Shown here one piece after another: positions 1 through 9,744 of a stretch of DNA of 64,000 bases. A model generated the notes under the pieces. It ran no database searches, was not told where the DNA came from, and saw nothing but the letters and a program-made list of their open reading frames with translations. The stretch comes from Seminavis robusta (taxonomy: Eukaryota > Bacillariophyta > Bacillariophyceae > Naviculales > Naviculaceae), in contig CAICTM010000022.1 of NCBI GenBank assembly GCA_903772945.1, forward strand, positions 1 through 64,000. The letters run 5' to 3'. How positions within the stretch are numbered: position 1 is the first letter of the stretch; each line of letters begins with the position of its first letter. The position numbers were made by a program, and so were the translations under genes.

Positions 1-169
1 AAAAAAAAAAAAAAGAAGAGAGATATGAGAACACAAGGCTTTAGCTTAATCAATAAATAGGCACCGTGGCACAGATCCATCGTACACCTACCTTCTGGTG
101 GTCCCTTTCATCACATATCAAATTTACAGGTTGGGTTTCTGACGTTTGACCCTTTGCTCGGCACGTCTT

Positions 170-1080
170 TCAGCTAAACAAGTCCTGGTAGTTCTCATAG
201 ATGCAGTCGCTATCAATGGCGATGGTGGCATCGTCTCGAAAAATTGCGGTGGGGTCACCCTCCTCTAAGAGGCCTGCCTGCTGCGTCAGAGCTGCCAGTG
301 TTATGTTGAATGCCGGCGGAGCGCCACCCAACACGCCACCTTGCACCTCCTGTTTGAGCAAACTCACAAAACGTTGCAGGCTCTCCTGGTTCAAAACCGG
401 AAAGTGGTTTCTCATCGAAATGTGGCAACGAGAACCATCCCGCCCGTCCTTTGACGGCTTGGGGTTTGCCCTTGTTGGCCGCCTTGTTGGCGCCACCCAG
501 AAGTCCCTCGCTAATTGACCTGAGGAAAACGCGCCAACAGTGGTCATCCTTTTCGACCGTGTCGCCCCATGAGCGAATCCATTGCACGCCTTCTCGATTG
601 ATCAAGGCCATCATCGTGCCATCGGAGGACGGATCCTCTTCAACGTCGCCGTAGAGCTTCACAATGAGAACACAGATATTTTCGGTAATCCCGCAGGTGA
701 GCCACTGGGCCGTTCTCCCCAACAAAGTTTTGGGATCGCTGCCATTGCCCAATAATTGGCTGTCTCCCATGCTCGTCCTAGGACAAAGAGCCGGAGCACT
801 GCCCGATGATTTGTCCTGGCCCGCCGCGGGCAACCTGCTAAACATGACCATCGGGGCCCATGTCTTGATCAAAGTCTGCGTGGTCTATTTCGACAAGCGA
901 AGCACCCACAAAGGCAAAAATGCGGAGAACCACAGCTTCATCGACTGTCGATTTCCAGTTGTTGTTGATCTGTGATGAACATACGTGCCCATCCGTGTCG
1001 ACATCCACGAACCAAGAGAGAAATCTGACACGCCACAACGCCAGCATAAGCGGAATAGAACTCCCACAAATCCTGGCCAC
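170..1080 (-). pseudogene. Frame-broken protein-coding remnant, unrecognised
   Basis: Three reading-frame segments on the minus strand look like parts of one protein. The C-terminal segment (about 450 down to 170) ends in DSDCIYENYQDLFS and a TGA stop. The middle segment (about 840 to 450) contains VKLYGDVEEDPSSDGTMMAL and CWRVFLRSISEGLL. The N-terminal segment (about 1080 to 840) contains FVDVDTDGHVCSSQINNNW. They join only if the frame changes near 445 and near 840, and I see no convincing GT..AG intron at either point. I do not recognise the family. It may be a decaying gene, or a real gene with sequence errors or an unusual intron. The poly-A run at the window start lies downstream of its stop. 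Confidence 0.4.
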
Positions 1081-1199
1081 CGAGTCCGTCTAACTGCACT
1101 TCACGCAAGAAACCGCCACGACAGCATAAGCGGTTGCCAGATCTTTGGACTTGAACAGCGAGACCACAGTACACCTCCGCCCTTCCCATACTCACAACG

Positions 1200-1639
1200 A
1201 CTCGTCAGCGACCTTGATTGTAGCACAGTTTCACCTTACCTATCAGCGTAATCCTACGTCCTCGCGCTGTTTTTGCTCGAATCGCAACTTGCGGCTACAT
1301 TTGACTAAACTCGGTCAGCACGGGCAGTGCTAACTGACTCGTATCAATGTTCCAAGTACCAGCAAACTCAGGGACGGCATCGCACGCGAATCCGGTTAAC
1401 TATCAAATGGTTGCGGAGGACAAAACGAAGAGCACAGCGGGAGGAGGCGGGAGCAGGGCGAAGGGTCACGGACCGTAACCTTTGTGACCAGACAGTAGTG
1501 GAGGGACTTCCCAAGAGCAGAGCCAACAGAGAACTATACGAAGCCCTAGGAATCCCATCACGAAGGAATCGTCATTGCTGTGCAGTGTGATTGTGGAGAA
1601 GTCACCGTGTTCTTCTGAGAAGCGATCGCTTAAAAGGAC
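1200..1639. other. Intergenic stretch without a supported gene
   Basis: Short open frames occur on the plus strand but none resembles a known protein and none has a credible splice partner. It separates the broken gene from the motif cluster that follows. Confidence 0.5.
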
Positions 1640-2015
1640 CTAATGTGGGAACTCGAGTCGTGCTAACCCGATCGTTCTCCCTAAATCCTTTTGATCTTCC
1701 TCATCCTATTTAATGGATTTCGGCTCCTAAAAATAGGAGACGAAACGGATCGTCTCTTAAATCTTTCGTCTTCTTTTAATTCGTCTCCTATCAAACGGAT
1801 CGTCTCCTAAGTGCACCATGTAAACTGTATGTATCGTCCCCTAAATCTTTTGATCTCTCCTATTTCGAACGATCGTCTCCTAATTGGAAGTCTCCTCTGA
1901 ATCGTTCCTAAATATAAGACGATTGCTTTCGTCTCTAAATCCTTTAATCGTCTCCTATGCCTCGGAGTATCGTCTCTTAAGTATTTTGCCACGAATGATG
2001 TTTCCACAGAGTCCA
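1640..2015. repeat. TCGTCTCCTA motif cluster, copy 1
   Basis: The motif TCGTCTCCTA and close variants recur at irregular intervals of about 15-40 bp, mostly on the plus strand, with at least one reverse-complement copy (TAGGAGACGA near 1735). The block is about 380 bp long. It is a diverged direct copy of 9056-9440, sharing the same order of spacers, including ACCATGTAAACTGTATG and the ending TATTTTGCCACGAATGA. Copy 1 has lost more motif copies by point change than copy 2. Spacing is irregular, so this is not a simple tandem repeat. Confidence 0.75.
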
Positions 2016-2089
2016 GGACCGTCCGACGGTTTTCGCTAAGGATTTAAAAAATTTCAAACTTCCACCACTGACAACACCTCTTAAACATC

Positions 2090-2313
2090 CTCTTAACTCC
2101 TCTTGAATCTTCAACATCCCTTAAACATCCTCTTAAAACATCCTCTTAAACATCCTCTTAAATAATCCTCTTAACAACATCCGCTTAAAGCTTCGAAATA
2201 TCCTCTTAAGCCTTCATTGAAACACCATAGAACATTCTCTTATCACGAATGAACATCCCTTTAAATAAACATCCTCTTAATTAACAACATCTCTTAAATA
2301 TTCAACATCCTCT
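2090..2313. repeat. CATCCTCTTAAA short array
   Basis: Imperfect copies of an 11-12 bp unit, ACATCCTCTTAA, run to the left edge of the LTR element and resume at 4161-4207 on the other side. The array was therefore one block before the insertion. Confidence 0.7.
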
Positions 2314-2737
2314 TGCACTACGCTAAAAGCTAGTGTAAAGATCTTTCGAGTGTTTTGAGTTTGAAGAGAAATGAAAGTTATGAGAGGATTAGAAAGCTAT
2401 GAAAACTAATCAACGAGAGAGATCTACAACCAAAGGATCGTAGATCTGAACTCCCGCGGGAGACTGTAGAGTGTGATAGAGTAGGTTGCGGTAGCAATCC
2501 TACTCACTCCACGATCCAAAAACGGAACGCGTGGAAGATCGTCTAGCATTTATCTAGTAGCGTGGAAGTACTCCACGCTGGCTAAATATCTAGAGCGATG
2601 TTTCATCATCAACCTAGTATGACTAGAGCGGTCATTGAGACCCTGTCTCAATGACTATTCACGAGAGACTCAGTCATGAGTCGAACTCAACCCTATCTAG
2701 GATCGAGTCGCGAATAAGGCTAAGAGCGTGTTTTGCA
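2314..2737 (-). repeat. LTR, complete copy (3' LTR of the minus-strand element)
   Basis: It starts TGCACTACGC and ends GTTTTGCA on the plus strand, 424 bp. It is highly similar to 3752-4161 and, in inverse orientation, to 44652-45102. It contains internal inverted words such as GAACTCCCGCGGGAG and GCGTGGAAG...TCCACGC. Confidence 0.8.
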
Positions 2738-3399
2738 TTCGCCCCCTGACAAGGGTCACGAAGGCACGACATCAGTCGGACAAGGAGAACATATGAATTA
2801 AAGTGCGGGGCACTCTCCGGAAATTGGATGTAGACATGTGCGTCCACGATGGCAATCCTACAAGGGGATCAGGCCTTGTATGGGTTGAATATACCTTATG
2901 TTCCAAGTCTGGTAGACTGTGCCGCTATTGGCGGTAGTATGTCGGAGCCATACAGTGCCATTGTTATTGACTCGGTCTGTGTGTGGTAAGGACCTTTGTG
3001 CGTGGGCTGACCGTACGAACGGTTCTGATACTGATGAATCATCATATTATCGTTGACATGGTGTTGATGAGGGAACGTGCGTGTTCTCCTTATCGGGTTT
3101 TTTCTGGATAAGTCGTTGGCGACGTTCCTTAATGTATTTCCGTTTGCTTTGAAACGGTTGGGTGAGTCTTGTCACGATTGACGCGCGTGAACTTGCGACG
3201 AAGTCCATGTTCATCCCGGAGAGTCTTCTCGACCTCTACGCGGGACTCACGTTCTCTGTCCATGACGACCGGTCTCATGGATACTGGTAACCACGTCTGT
3301 TTCAGAACGATGGTTTACTCCGTCTGCTGTCTTGGAGCAGCCCTTGGTAGTTCATTGGTCCAATGAATCTACGATTCCTTCCTTGTTGGTGGGAAGAGC

Positions 3400-3745
3400 G
3401 ATAGCTGATCGCATCTATTATCTTTTTTGTTAAGGGTTGGCTTCCTTCCTCGAGAAGTCCAATTGTCTAAGATACTAGATACTCCAGTTCTTCCTATCGA
3501 GGAAGGCCTTGGTAGTGTTGATTTCAATCCCGACTTCTTGAAGTCTTTGGAAAAGGTCATCCTACTATTCAACGCGATCTGCGAGATCGACGTCCGTTAG
3601 GATGAGTAGATCATCAATGTATGCACGGACGTATTCTAGGTCGTGCATTAGTGTTCCCATCTTCTCTTGGAAGATGTCGGGACTATTACATAGGCCCATT
3701 GGCAACCTCTGGTACTCGTGCTTTCCCTTCGGGAGTGCAATGGCA
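3400..3745 (-). pseudogene. Reverse transcriptase fragment, Ty3/gypsy type
   Basis: Reading the minus strand from 3743 gives KHEYQRLPMGLCNSPDIF and then EYVRAYIDDLLIL. YIDD is the reverse-transcriptase catalytic motif, and the upstream P-M-G-L-C-N-S-P pattern is the preceding conserved block. A stop follows within about 15 codons. A second frame resumes with LQEVGIEINTTKAFLDRKNW, the connection region that follows the catalytic motif in gypsy elements, and further fragments (RRFIGPMNYQ near 3355) are in other frames. The gene is dead and lacks everything before the mid-palm because the LTR abuts it directly. Confidence 0.8.
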
Positions 3746-3751
3746 TAGTGT

Positions 3752-4161
3752 TAGTGTAAAGATCTTTCGAGTGTTTTGAGTTTGAGAGAATGAAAGTTAT
3801 GAGAGGATTAGAAAGCTATGAAAACTAATCAACGAGAGAGATCTACAACCAAAGGATCGTAGATCTGAACTCCCGCGGGAGACTGTAGAGTGTGATAGAG
3901 TAGGTTGCGGTAGCAATCCTACTCACTCCACGATCCAAAAACGGAACGCGTGGAAGATTCGTCTAGCATTTATCTAGTAGCGTGGAAGTACTCCACGCTG
4001 GCTAAATATCTAGAGCGATGTTTCATCATCAACCTAGTATGACTAGCGCGGTCATTGAGAACCCTGTCTCAAATGACTATTCACGAGAGACTCAGTCATG
4101 AGTCGAACTCAAACCCTATTTAGGATCGAGTCGCGAATAAGGCTAAGAGCCGTGTATTGCA
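3752..4161 (-). repeat. LTR, truncated copy (5' LTR of the minus-strand element)
   Basis: It matches 2314-2737 with a few indels (for example the single-base change at the GAAGATTCGTC site) but lacks about 17 bp at its left edge, where it meets the truncated reverse transcriptase. It ends TATTGCA and is followed immediately by the resumed CATCCTCTTAA array. Confidence 0.8.
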
Positions 4162-4429
4162 CTCTTAAACATCCTCTTAAATCTTCACATCCTCTTACAT
4201 CCTCTTAACCAGAACCAGCATTTGAGTCAGTCGTGGCAGTTTTTAAAGCCTGAGCGAAAACCGTCGGACGGTCCAGAAGAGTGCTTGATTGCTTTGGGGT
4301 GCAAGCAGAGTCGCAGCAAATGACTAGTCTACTACTGTGTGTAATCCACCTCCTCCTTTCCTCGGTTTGAAAAAGGTAATTTTTCTACAGTAAAGTTTGA
4401 AATACACGTTGAACTATTTATGGAACCAC

Positions 4430-4610
4430 TTGGTAACCGGAACCGGAACCGGAACCACTTAGGTTTTGGCTATCTAGTTCCGGAACCGGAACCAGAACCA
4501 CTAAGTATTTTCTAAATAGTTCCGTAACCGGAACCACTTGGGGTTTGGCTATCTAGTTCCGTAACCGGAACCAGAACCACTAAGGAATCCTAAGTGGTTT
4601 CCGAACCCTG
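4430..4610. repeat. GGAACC-rich repeat block
   Basis: The words GGAACCGGAACC, GGAACCACTTAG and GGCTATCTAGTTCCG recur in two or three larger units of roughly 75 bp. The block contains both GGAACC and GGTTCC forms and no open frame of interest. Confidence 0.6.
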
Positions 4611-5438
4611 CGTTGAATATCTACCAGAACACTTTAGAGTCAATTTTTACAGGTTTCACTTAAAGAAGAGTGGTTCAGAGGATTTATTTACTATACATTT
4701 ACTGTACAATAGTTGATTTTTGTGCGAAGATCGCTTTAATTAATTAAAATTAGCTCAACTCAAATACCTCCATCGTGAACTAAATGGGTGTAGCAATTGA
4801 GTACAATCTCCGGGTTACTTGTCAGTTGAGCATTAAATTCTACATATGCCCTATGACCTCTACTCATCAAACTACCAAGTACTACGAGTAGTCAACTACA
4901 AGCCCCTTGGGGTGTTAACCAGCGAACGTGACGAACCGCCCGCTGAGATAAAACTGGGTCATGTTCGAATTCACTGGTGAAGACAACAGTCAACGGTTAC
5001 GACAGTGACGAGAGCATACCGAACTTGTGCATTATTCTCCTCATATTTTCACTTGCTGGACTCTCTGGATCCAGCAAACAACAGGTGCCATTACTTTACC
5101 GCCTCTTCAAGATTCAAACAGATCACTTTGAGATACCAAAAAAACAAGGTCGATTCCACGAAAGTTGACTCGGGCCATGTTAGCTTGCTGTTGAAGGTTT
5201 CAGAAATGATCTGTCAATCGGAGATAGTCTCTGCTTGTTGTTGTTTGTTTGTCGACCTTGTGAAGTTGTGTTTCCCGTTACCAGGTACTCGCCAACTTTG
5301 CCAGTTTCGTACGACCTCAGCGTGGTTCGGATCTTCCACGTTAACCACTCACGCCGCCGTAGCTTCTCCATCAGTTTGCTTCCACGTTACTTTCTTAATC
5401 ACGAGTGCAAAGTAAAAAAACAAATATCTTAAGAGTGT
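4611..5438. other. Intergenic, AT-rich, no supported gene
   Basis: A 136-codon open frame begins at 5005 but it has no recognisable motif, and its composition resembles the flanking non-coding DNA. I see nothing firm here. Confidence 0.4.
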
Positions 5439-5788
5439 GGGGGGGACCGAGGTGAGATTTTCCATTACTACGGATTCGGATTGAACTGTCCTTTCCCTTG
5501 CTCGGAAGCTGATTTCCCACCCGGTGAAGCAGATTTCGGACCCTCTGAAGGGAATTTTCCTTGAGATTTACTTAAGGGACAGTGCTGTTGGATTCGACTC
5601 GGACCGTTGCATGAGACAAACTTAAGGATCGACTGGCACGCCGATTAATCCTCACGTAGAAACGTACACAACCTAAGTACGGGGAAGGAAAATCTCCTTC
5701 CGAGGTTGGGAAATCCGCTTCCGAGCATGGGAAAGGACAGTTCAATCCGAATCCGTAGTATTACCTCACCTCGATCCCCCGTCCCCTA
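5439..5788. mobile_element. Foldback/MITE-like element with arms of about 80 bp
   Basis: The left arm (from the G run at 5439) and the right arm (ending in the C runs near 5785) are reverse complements. Both contain ACTACGGATTCGGATTGAAC followed by TGTCCTTTCCC and GCTCGGAAGC. Only about 150 bp separates the arms. There is no coding capacity. The ends are G/C homopolymer-rich, so the exact termini and any target duplication cannot be fixed. Confidence 0.7.
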
Positions 5789-6880
5789 CTGTTTTTCCCA
5801 TAGTAAATTTTAAAAAGATTTATAGGAGGTGGACCAACCTTATTTTAAGATTCCCCTAGGAGTTAAGCTAGGTTCTCCGACGTCATTGCAGTCGTTTCGG
5901 AAAGCACCTCATCGAGCTAAGTCGCGCCGCCCTCGCTGGTATTAACAAGCGTGACACGACTAGAATTTGTGAGACGCTCGTCGCTTGGTAACTAGACCGT
6001 TGAAAATCTGCTCCCGTCAGTTAAGTTTGGTTAAATAGGATTAACCCTAACGAAACCCTCAACCACCTCCGTCCCCCGTCCCCCCAACCCGATGTCTTGA
6101 GTGGGAAAGACGCACCCCTCGTCACTAGCAAAAACTGTCTTCCAATACTGGATATACTTGATTGGATTTGGTTGCGATGAGAATTTGATTCCAAAAGCAG
6201 CTGCATGCATCCATCCTAGACTACAACAAGATCATGCGATGATGTGTGATGACATGGTTCAATACAGTAGTCCTTGATTGAATGATTCGATTCAATCATT
6301 CGCTTTGTGTACCGTAAGGACTTATTGCGTCAGTTGAGCATCAAAAATGGGCATGGTTGTCATGTTGTCATTATTTGCAACATTCTATTGACCACGGTAT
6401 TTCGATCCACAGAAGGTAAAAGGATTGGTACAGAAAGTACAGCGGGACCGTCGTGCCGACATCGGCCTACCGCTGTAGAGGCCGCTGTAGAGGATATTAG
6501 CCAATCAGAATCAATCGTTCGATCTTTTCGATGACGTCAGTAAGCTGACGTCAGTCGTGCTTTCGCATTTCCAATTTCTCTGTGTCAGCTCGATCAGTCT
6601 CTCGTGGTGTTGTTTTCGTGTGTTTTCGAAAGACCGACGGAGCATGCATCCAGAGGATTTCAAATTGAGCGAGATAGTGAAGCAAGACAGTATAACCGAG
6701 GTCATCCCATCCGTAATAGTAGCCATAGAGGTACTTACCGCACGCCGAGGATATAGCTGCTTTCATCGCAATCCGAGGAAGCTGTATAGCCGCAGAGGTA
6801 TTCAACGCCATCCTACCGCAGAGGTATCCATCGCAAGCCAAGGATAGCCGCAGAGGTATTCAACGGAATCCAAGGACGAC
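5789..6880. other. Intergenic with small repeats
   Basis: It contains a palindromic TGATTGAATGATTCGATTCAATCA-type region near 6276-6302 and an exact 19-bp repeat (GCCGCAGAGGTATTCAACG) at about 6789 and 6847 within a run of related CCGAGGA/CAGAGGTA words. No gene is supported. The repeats just precede the small frameshifted gene at 6882 and may lie in its leader. Confidence 0.4.
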
Positions 6881-6881
6881 G

Positions 6882-7435
6882 ATGAGTGCGAGTACGAAAG
6901 AGGCTCCGGCTTGTATTGACCACTACATCCGGAACTTTTACTCCAGTGGACTCTTCCCCAAGGTAGACGACAATGGCATCGTGTTCTTGTCAGCTGTTGG
7001 CAAGAAAGGGCGTGCCTCTGCGAAAACCAGGACTCCTCTAGTTGCCGGAAAATTGGATCGGCATCTGCAGCAATATTTCCCAAGCTCGCTGCCGAATCAT
7101 TCGATCGAATGCACTTCAACATGATGGGGCAGGGCAACGCTGGTCTCAGGGGTAGGTTGAGGCCCCAGCATGCCAAAGCTTTGCTCAGACAGGGGGGTAT
7201 GCTGGTTCAGATGGCCGCCATCAATCAACATGCCACTGGAAAGAGAAAGGCTGCTCCGAAGCAAGGCGGTCTGACCAAAGCCAAGCTGTTGGACTCCTCC
7301 GCAAGCTTCGCAGACATGAAGAATTGGGCCAGGGTCCTGGGAAAGTCCATCAAAAAGACAAAGCCAGAGATGAAAGAGGTTCTGCTGCAGTGCTTTGAGG
7401 GCCAGCCAGAAGGCCATGTGTTCCACTCCCATTAG
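6882..7435 (+). pseudogene. Small basic protein with a one-base frameshift
   Basis: The ATG at 6882 opens MSASTKEAPACIDHYIRNFY and runs to LDRHLQQYFP, after which that frame ends within 20 codons. A second frame gives FPKLAAESFDRMHFNMMGQG and continues to a stop at 7435. Together they make a continuous protein of about 184 residues if one base is restored near 7080. The last 40 residues (FADMKNWARVLGKSIKKTKP onward) resemble a SAP-type helix-extended-loop-helix DNA-binding fold, but this is a weak impression. The rest is unrecognised. It could be a decayed gene, a mobile-element accessory gene, or a real gene with a sequencing error. Confidence 0.4.
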
Positions 7436-7659
7436 CTAGCTTGGTGGTTGGGCCCCAAGGGCCCAATCTTTAAACTTCTAAGCCCCCTGCGGGAGCCCAT
7501 CCTTTTAACTTCTAGCTTAAAAATTTTTCTGACCAAGCTAGCTGGCTAGCTAGATGTCAATAGCTTCATTTGTATTTTTAAATGTTTAAAAACGTCATCT
7601 CTACAAACAATTTTCAATGCGCAAGAGGGGGGAATGTTGGCAGGGGCGAAGCAGGCACC

Positions 7660-7870
7660 TTCTTACATGTACCGGTACCACCAAGTTCAAACAGCACAAG
7701 GCTTAGAACCACTCCTGCAATGACAAACAAACAAAGAGTTCTGTGGTCAAAACAAAGCCTCCCAGCTTCATTACGGGTGCACAGGCAGCCCACTTCAAGT
7801 TCACCCTGGTGTAGGGACCAACATCACCATTTGGATTCCACTGTGAGACCCCCCGGACATCATTGTCATT
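7660..7870 (-). repeat. Inverted partial copy of the GT25 gene 3' end
   Basis: The minus strand here matches the plus strand of 10600-10790, the C-terminal end of the glycosyltransferase gene. Shared words include CCCTACACCA, TTGAAGTGGGC and GCAGGAG...CTTGTGCTGTTTG. Similarity continues beyond the stop codon of the host reading frame (at 7703), where the glycosyltransferase frame would be shifted. This indicates DNA-level duplication rather than convergence. Confidence 0.8.
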
Positions 7871-8395
7871 CCTTCGATCTTTGTGGGTTGTGCCTGTGCG
7901 ATTGGGCTGGCCCCAAAGAGCCACCGATACAGTTATGGTCAGCGTGACAAGCAATACCAAAAGGCTAGAGTAGGATCCAATGCGGAAGGATTTGACGTCG
8001 ACACAACAAAAATAGAACCCGATAAGATAGAGCCAAAGGCCCTGAATCAGCAACAATGCCCAGCCAGCAATGTAGGCGACAATGTTCTCTGGATGTTTGG
8101 CCGAATAAGCCAGGACCATGGCATTTGCCAAATGGATGTAGGCCACGTAGAGGTGAAACTTGACTATGGTCTTTACATGTTTTTCAACAGCATGGTCGTG
8201 GAGCGTGGCAAAGGATAGAAACAAGGCAAGGGCAAGGTACTGGCGGTATGAATCAGGAGGCAGCTTTCGTTGTGCTTCCAACAGTGAGACAACACCGACA
8301 CAGAAGAAACAAAACCAGGGCATGGCATGATTGAGCATCAAGAAATAGTCGTTGTACGCAACAGCCATCCCGACGTTTAAAGCACACCACCGCAT
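7703..8395 (-). CDS. TMEM45/DUF716-like multi-pass membrane protein with chimeric tail
   Basis: The 230-residue product starts at an ATG at 8395 and contains about five hydrophobic segments between residues 20 and 165. A His-rich loop (TLHDHAVEKHVKTIVKFH) is followed by a membrane segment LLLIQGLWLYLIGFYF. This spacing resembles the DUF716 (TMEM45) family, where a conserved HxH-type loop precedes a QGxWxxxxGF helix. Residues about 185-230 are different: they read SQWNPNGDVGPYTRVNLKWA, homologous to the tail of the GT25 protein at 9745-10890. The last part is therefore a captured, inverted fragment. The family assignment is an inference from motif pattern. The gene may have an upstream exon, since the N-terminus is short for the family. 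Confidence 0.5.
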   Translation of the reverse strand: MRWCALNVGMAVAYNDYFLMLNHAMPWFCFFCVGVVSLLEAQRKLPPDSYRQYLALALFLSFATLHDHAVEKHVKTIVKFHLYVAYIHLANAMVLAYSAKHPENIVAYIAGWALLLIQGLWLYLIGFYFCCVDVKSFRIGSYSSLLVLLVTLTITVSVALWGQPNRTGTTHKDRRNDNDVRGVSQWNPNGDVGPYTRVNLKWAACAPVMKLGGFVLTTELFVCLSLQEWF

Positions 8396-9055
8396 GTGAG
8401 AATGACTGTACCCTTGGCGACGCGGCTGAGAACATGGAGATTCTGTTCCGGGATGTGTAGTTCGGCAAAGGTCCTATAGGGGACGAGCTCTCTTCAATGA
8501 AAGCAGCAGCAGACTGGTACTGGTACCGGTACCCGCAAGGACGAGCGGAAATCCTGAGATGAAGGTCGAGGAAGCATGTGAGGACGCATGGCAGCAATCA
8601 TCGGTAGAATACCGACAATGACGGTAATAAGATAGTTGGATACTGCAACGCAGGCTACGCATATGTTTTATTACCTGCAATGAGGTGACCAACCAGCAAA
8701 GCCTCGGGGCTTCCTGGTACTAGCACTTGCTCGACAAACTGATGCGGCGTTTCCGCCATGGTGGAGGCTTGGCTGATCGATCGGTGGGCAAGCAGATGAA
8801 GGGGTGTCTGATCGACTCACTCTTTATTAGAAGCAAAACAAACTACGAAGACAGATAGATGCAGCAGCTAGCTTGCAGGGACAGCTCGAGATCTTTTGGC
8901 AAGTATTCAGACGTGTCCCCCTCATCTTTCCAAGAGCAGGATTTAGGGTGCGCAAAAAAAAAACTGTACCGCTGGTACCGGTACATATATCCTATCCCAG
9001 AAGCAAATTGCATTGCGTGGTTTGAATCACCACGGACTGGACCTCTGTGGAAACT
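8396..9055. other. Intergenic
   Basis: It holds two GGTACCGGTACC-type palindromes (near 8520 and 8972) and no supported gene. The 5' end of the TMEM45-like gene on the minus strand may extend here. Confidence 0.4.
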
Positions 9056-9440
9056 TGAGTCGTGCAACCGATCGTCTCCTAAATCCTTTTGATCGTCTCC
9101 TATTTAATGGATTTCGTCTCCTAAAAATAGGAGACGAAACGGATCGTCTCTTAAATCTTTCGTCTCCTCTTGAATCGTCTCCTATTTTCAACGGATCGTC
9201 TCCTATTCTCAACGGATCGTCTCCTAAGTGTACCATGTAAACTGTATGGTTTCGTCTCCTAAATCTTTAGTATCGTCTCCTATTTCGAAATTATCGTCGC
9301 CTAATTGGAATGTCTCCTACTGAATCGTCTCCTAAATATAGGAGAGGATTGCTTTCGTCTCATAAATCCTTTCAATCGTCGCCTATGCCTCGGTGTATCG
9401 TCTCTTAAGTATTTTGCCACGAATGACGTTTCCACAGAGG
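9056..9440. repeat. TCGTCTCCTA motif cluster, copy 2
   Basis: More than a dozen TCGTCTCCTA or one-mismatch variants occur in about 370 bp, including the inverted form at 9127. Local units such as CAACGGATCGTCTCCTA repeat two or three times near 9190-9225. It aligns in order with 1640-2010, so the two are copies of one ancestral block, in the same orientation. Confidence 0.8.
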
Positions 9441-9744
9441 TCCTGTAGAGTTGTGGTGTCCGGGTGTATCTGCGACGCGAAAAATGCATTGTCATTGGCT
9501 TGAATGCATGAATGGCACTATCGCACCAATTCGGATCAGGTTCATAGCCGAACAAGGTTCGAGACGTTGAAACAAGAATAGCATCCATCTTCGGCTAAAT
9601 CAAAGACTTCTTTCAAAGTGTGTGCCTGGTATCGCGACAGAGGGAGTAGGAAGCTACACTATATGATCTCATCTCGGTACCGTCTCCACTCCATCGAAAT
9701 CTCGTTTGTGGAGCAACATAATTTGCTAAGCCAAGACCAAAACC

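Larger units (their letters stand above)
2314..4161 (-). mobile_element. Truncated Ty3/gypsy-type LTR retrotransposon
   Basis: Two long terminal repeats in direct orientation (2314-2737 and about 3752-4161) flank only about 1 kb of internal DNA. The element reads on the minus strand: a reverse-transcriptase fragment lies next to the 3752-4161 LTR and a purine-rich stretch (CAGGGGGCGAA) lies next to the 2314-2737 LTR, as expected for a polypurine tract. The LTR ends TG...CA on the complete copy. CTCT stands on both sides as a possible target duplication, but it sits in a CTCT-rich array so this is weak. Gag, protease, RNase H and integrase are absent or unrecognisable. A third copy of the LTR lies at 44652-45102. 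Confidence 0.8.
2016..4274. mobile_element. Terminal-inverted-repeat DNA element, with nested insertions
   Basis: The left end begins GGACCGTCCGACGGTTTTCG and the right end, near 4254-4274, is its exact reverse complement. Weaker pairing continues inward for roughly 50 bp to a shared ACTGAC. No transposase is present, so this is a non-autonomous element. Its own body appears to be the CATCCTCTTAA-type array, into which an LTR retrotransposon (2314-4161) has inserted. I could not identify a clear target-site duplication. The left boundary lies just beyond a sequence (TTTCCACAGAG) also found, without the element, at the end of the second TCGTCTCCTA cluster near 9430. Confidence 0.6.

Noticed and set aside
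170-1080. Joining the broken gene at the left edge with introns
   Set aside because: No GT..AG pair near 445 or 840 restores the frame convincingly, so I left it as a remnant.
1640-2015. TCGTCTCCTA arrays as a CRISPR array
   Set aside because: Repeat units are only about 10 bp, spacing is irregular, both orientations occur, spacers are shared between copies, and the window is eukaryotic.
5005-5415. A 136-codon plus-strand frame as a gene
   Set aside because: No motif and no conserved pattern; it lies between two mobile elements in AT-rich DNA.
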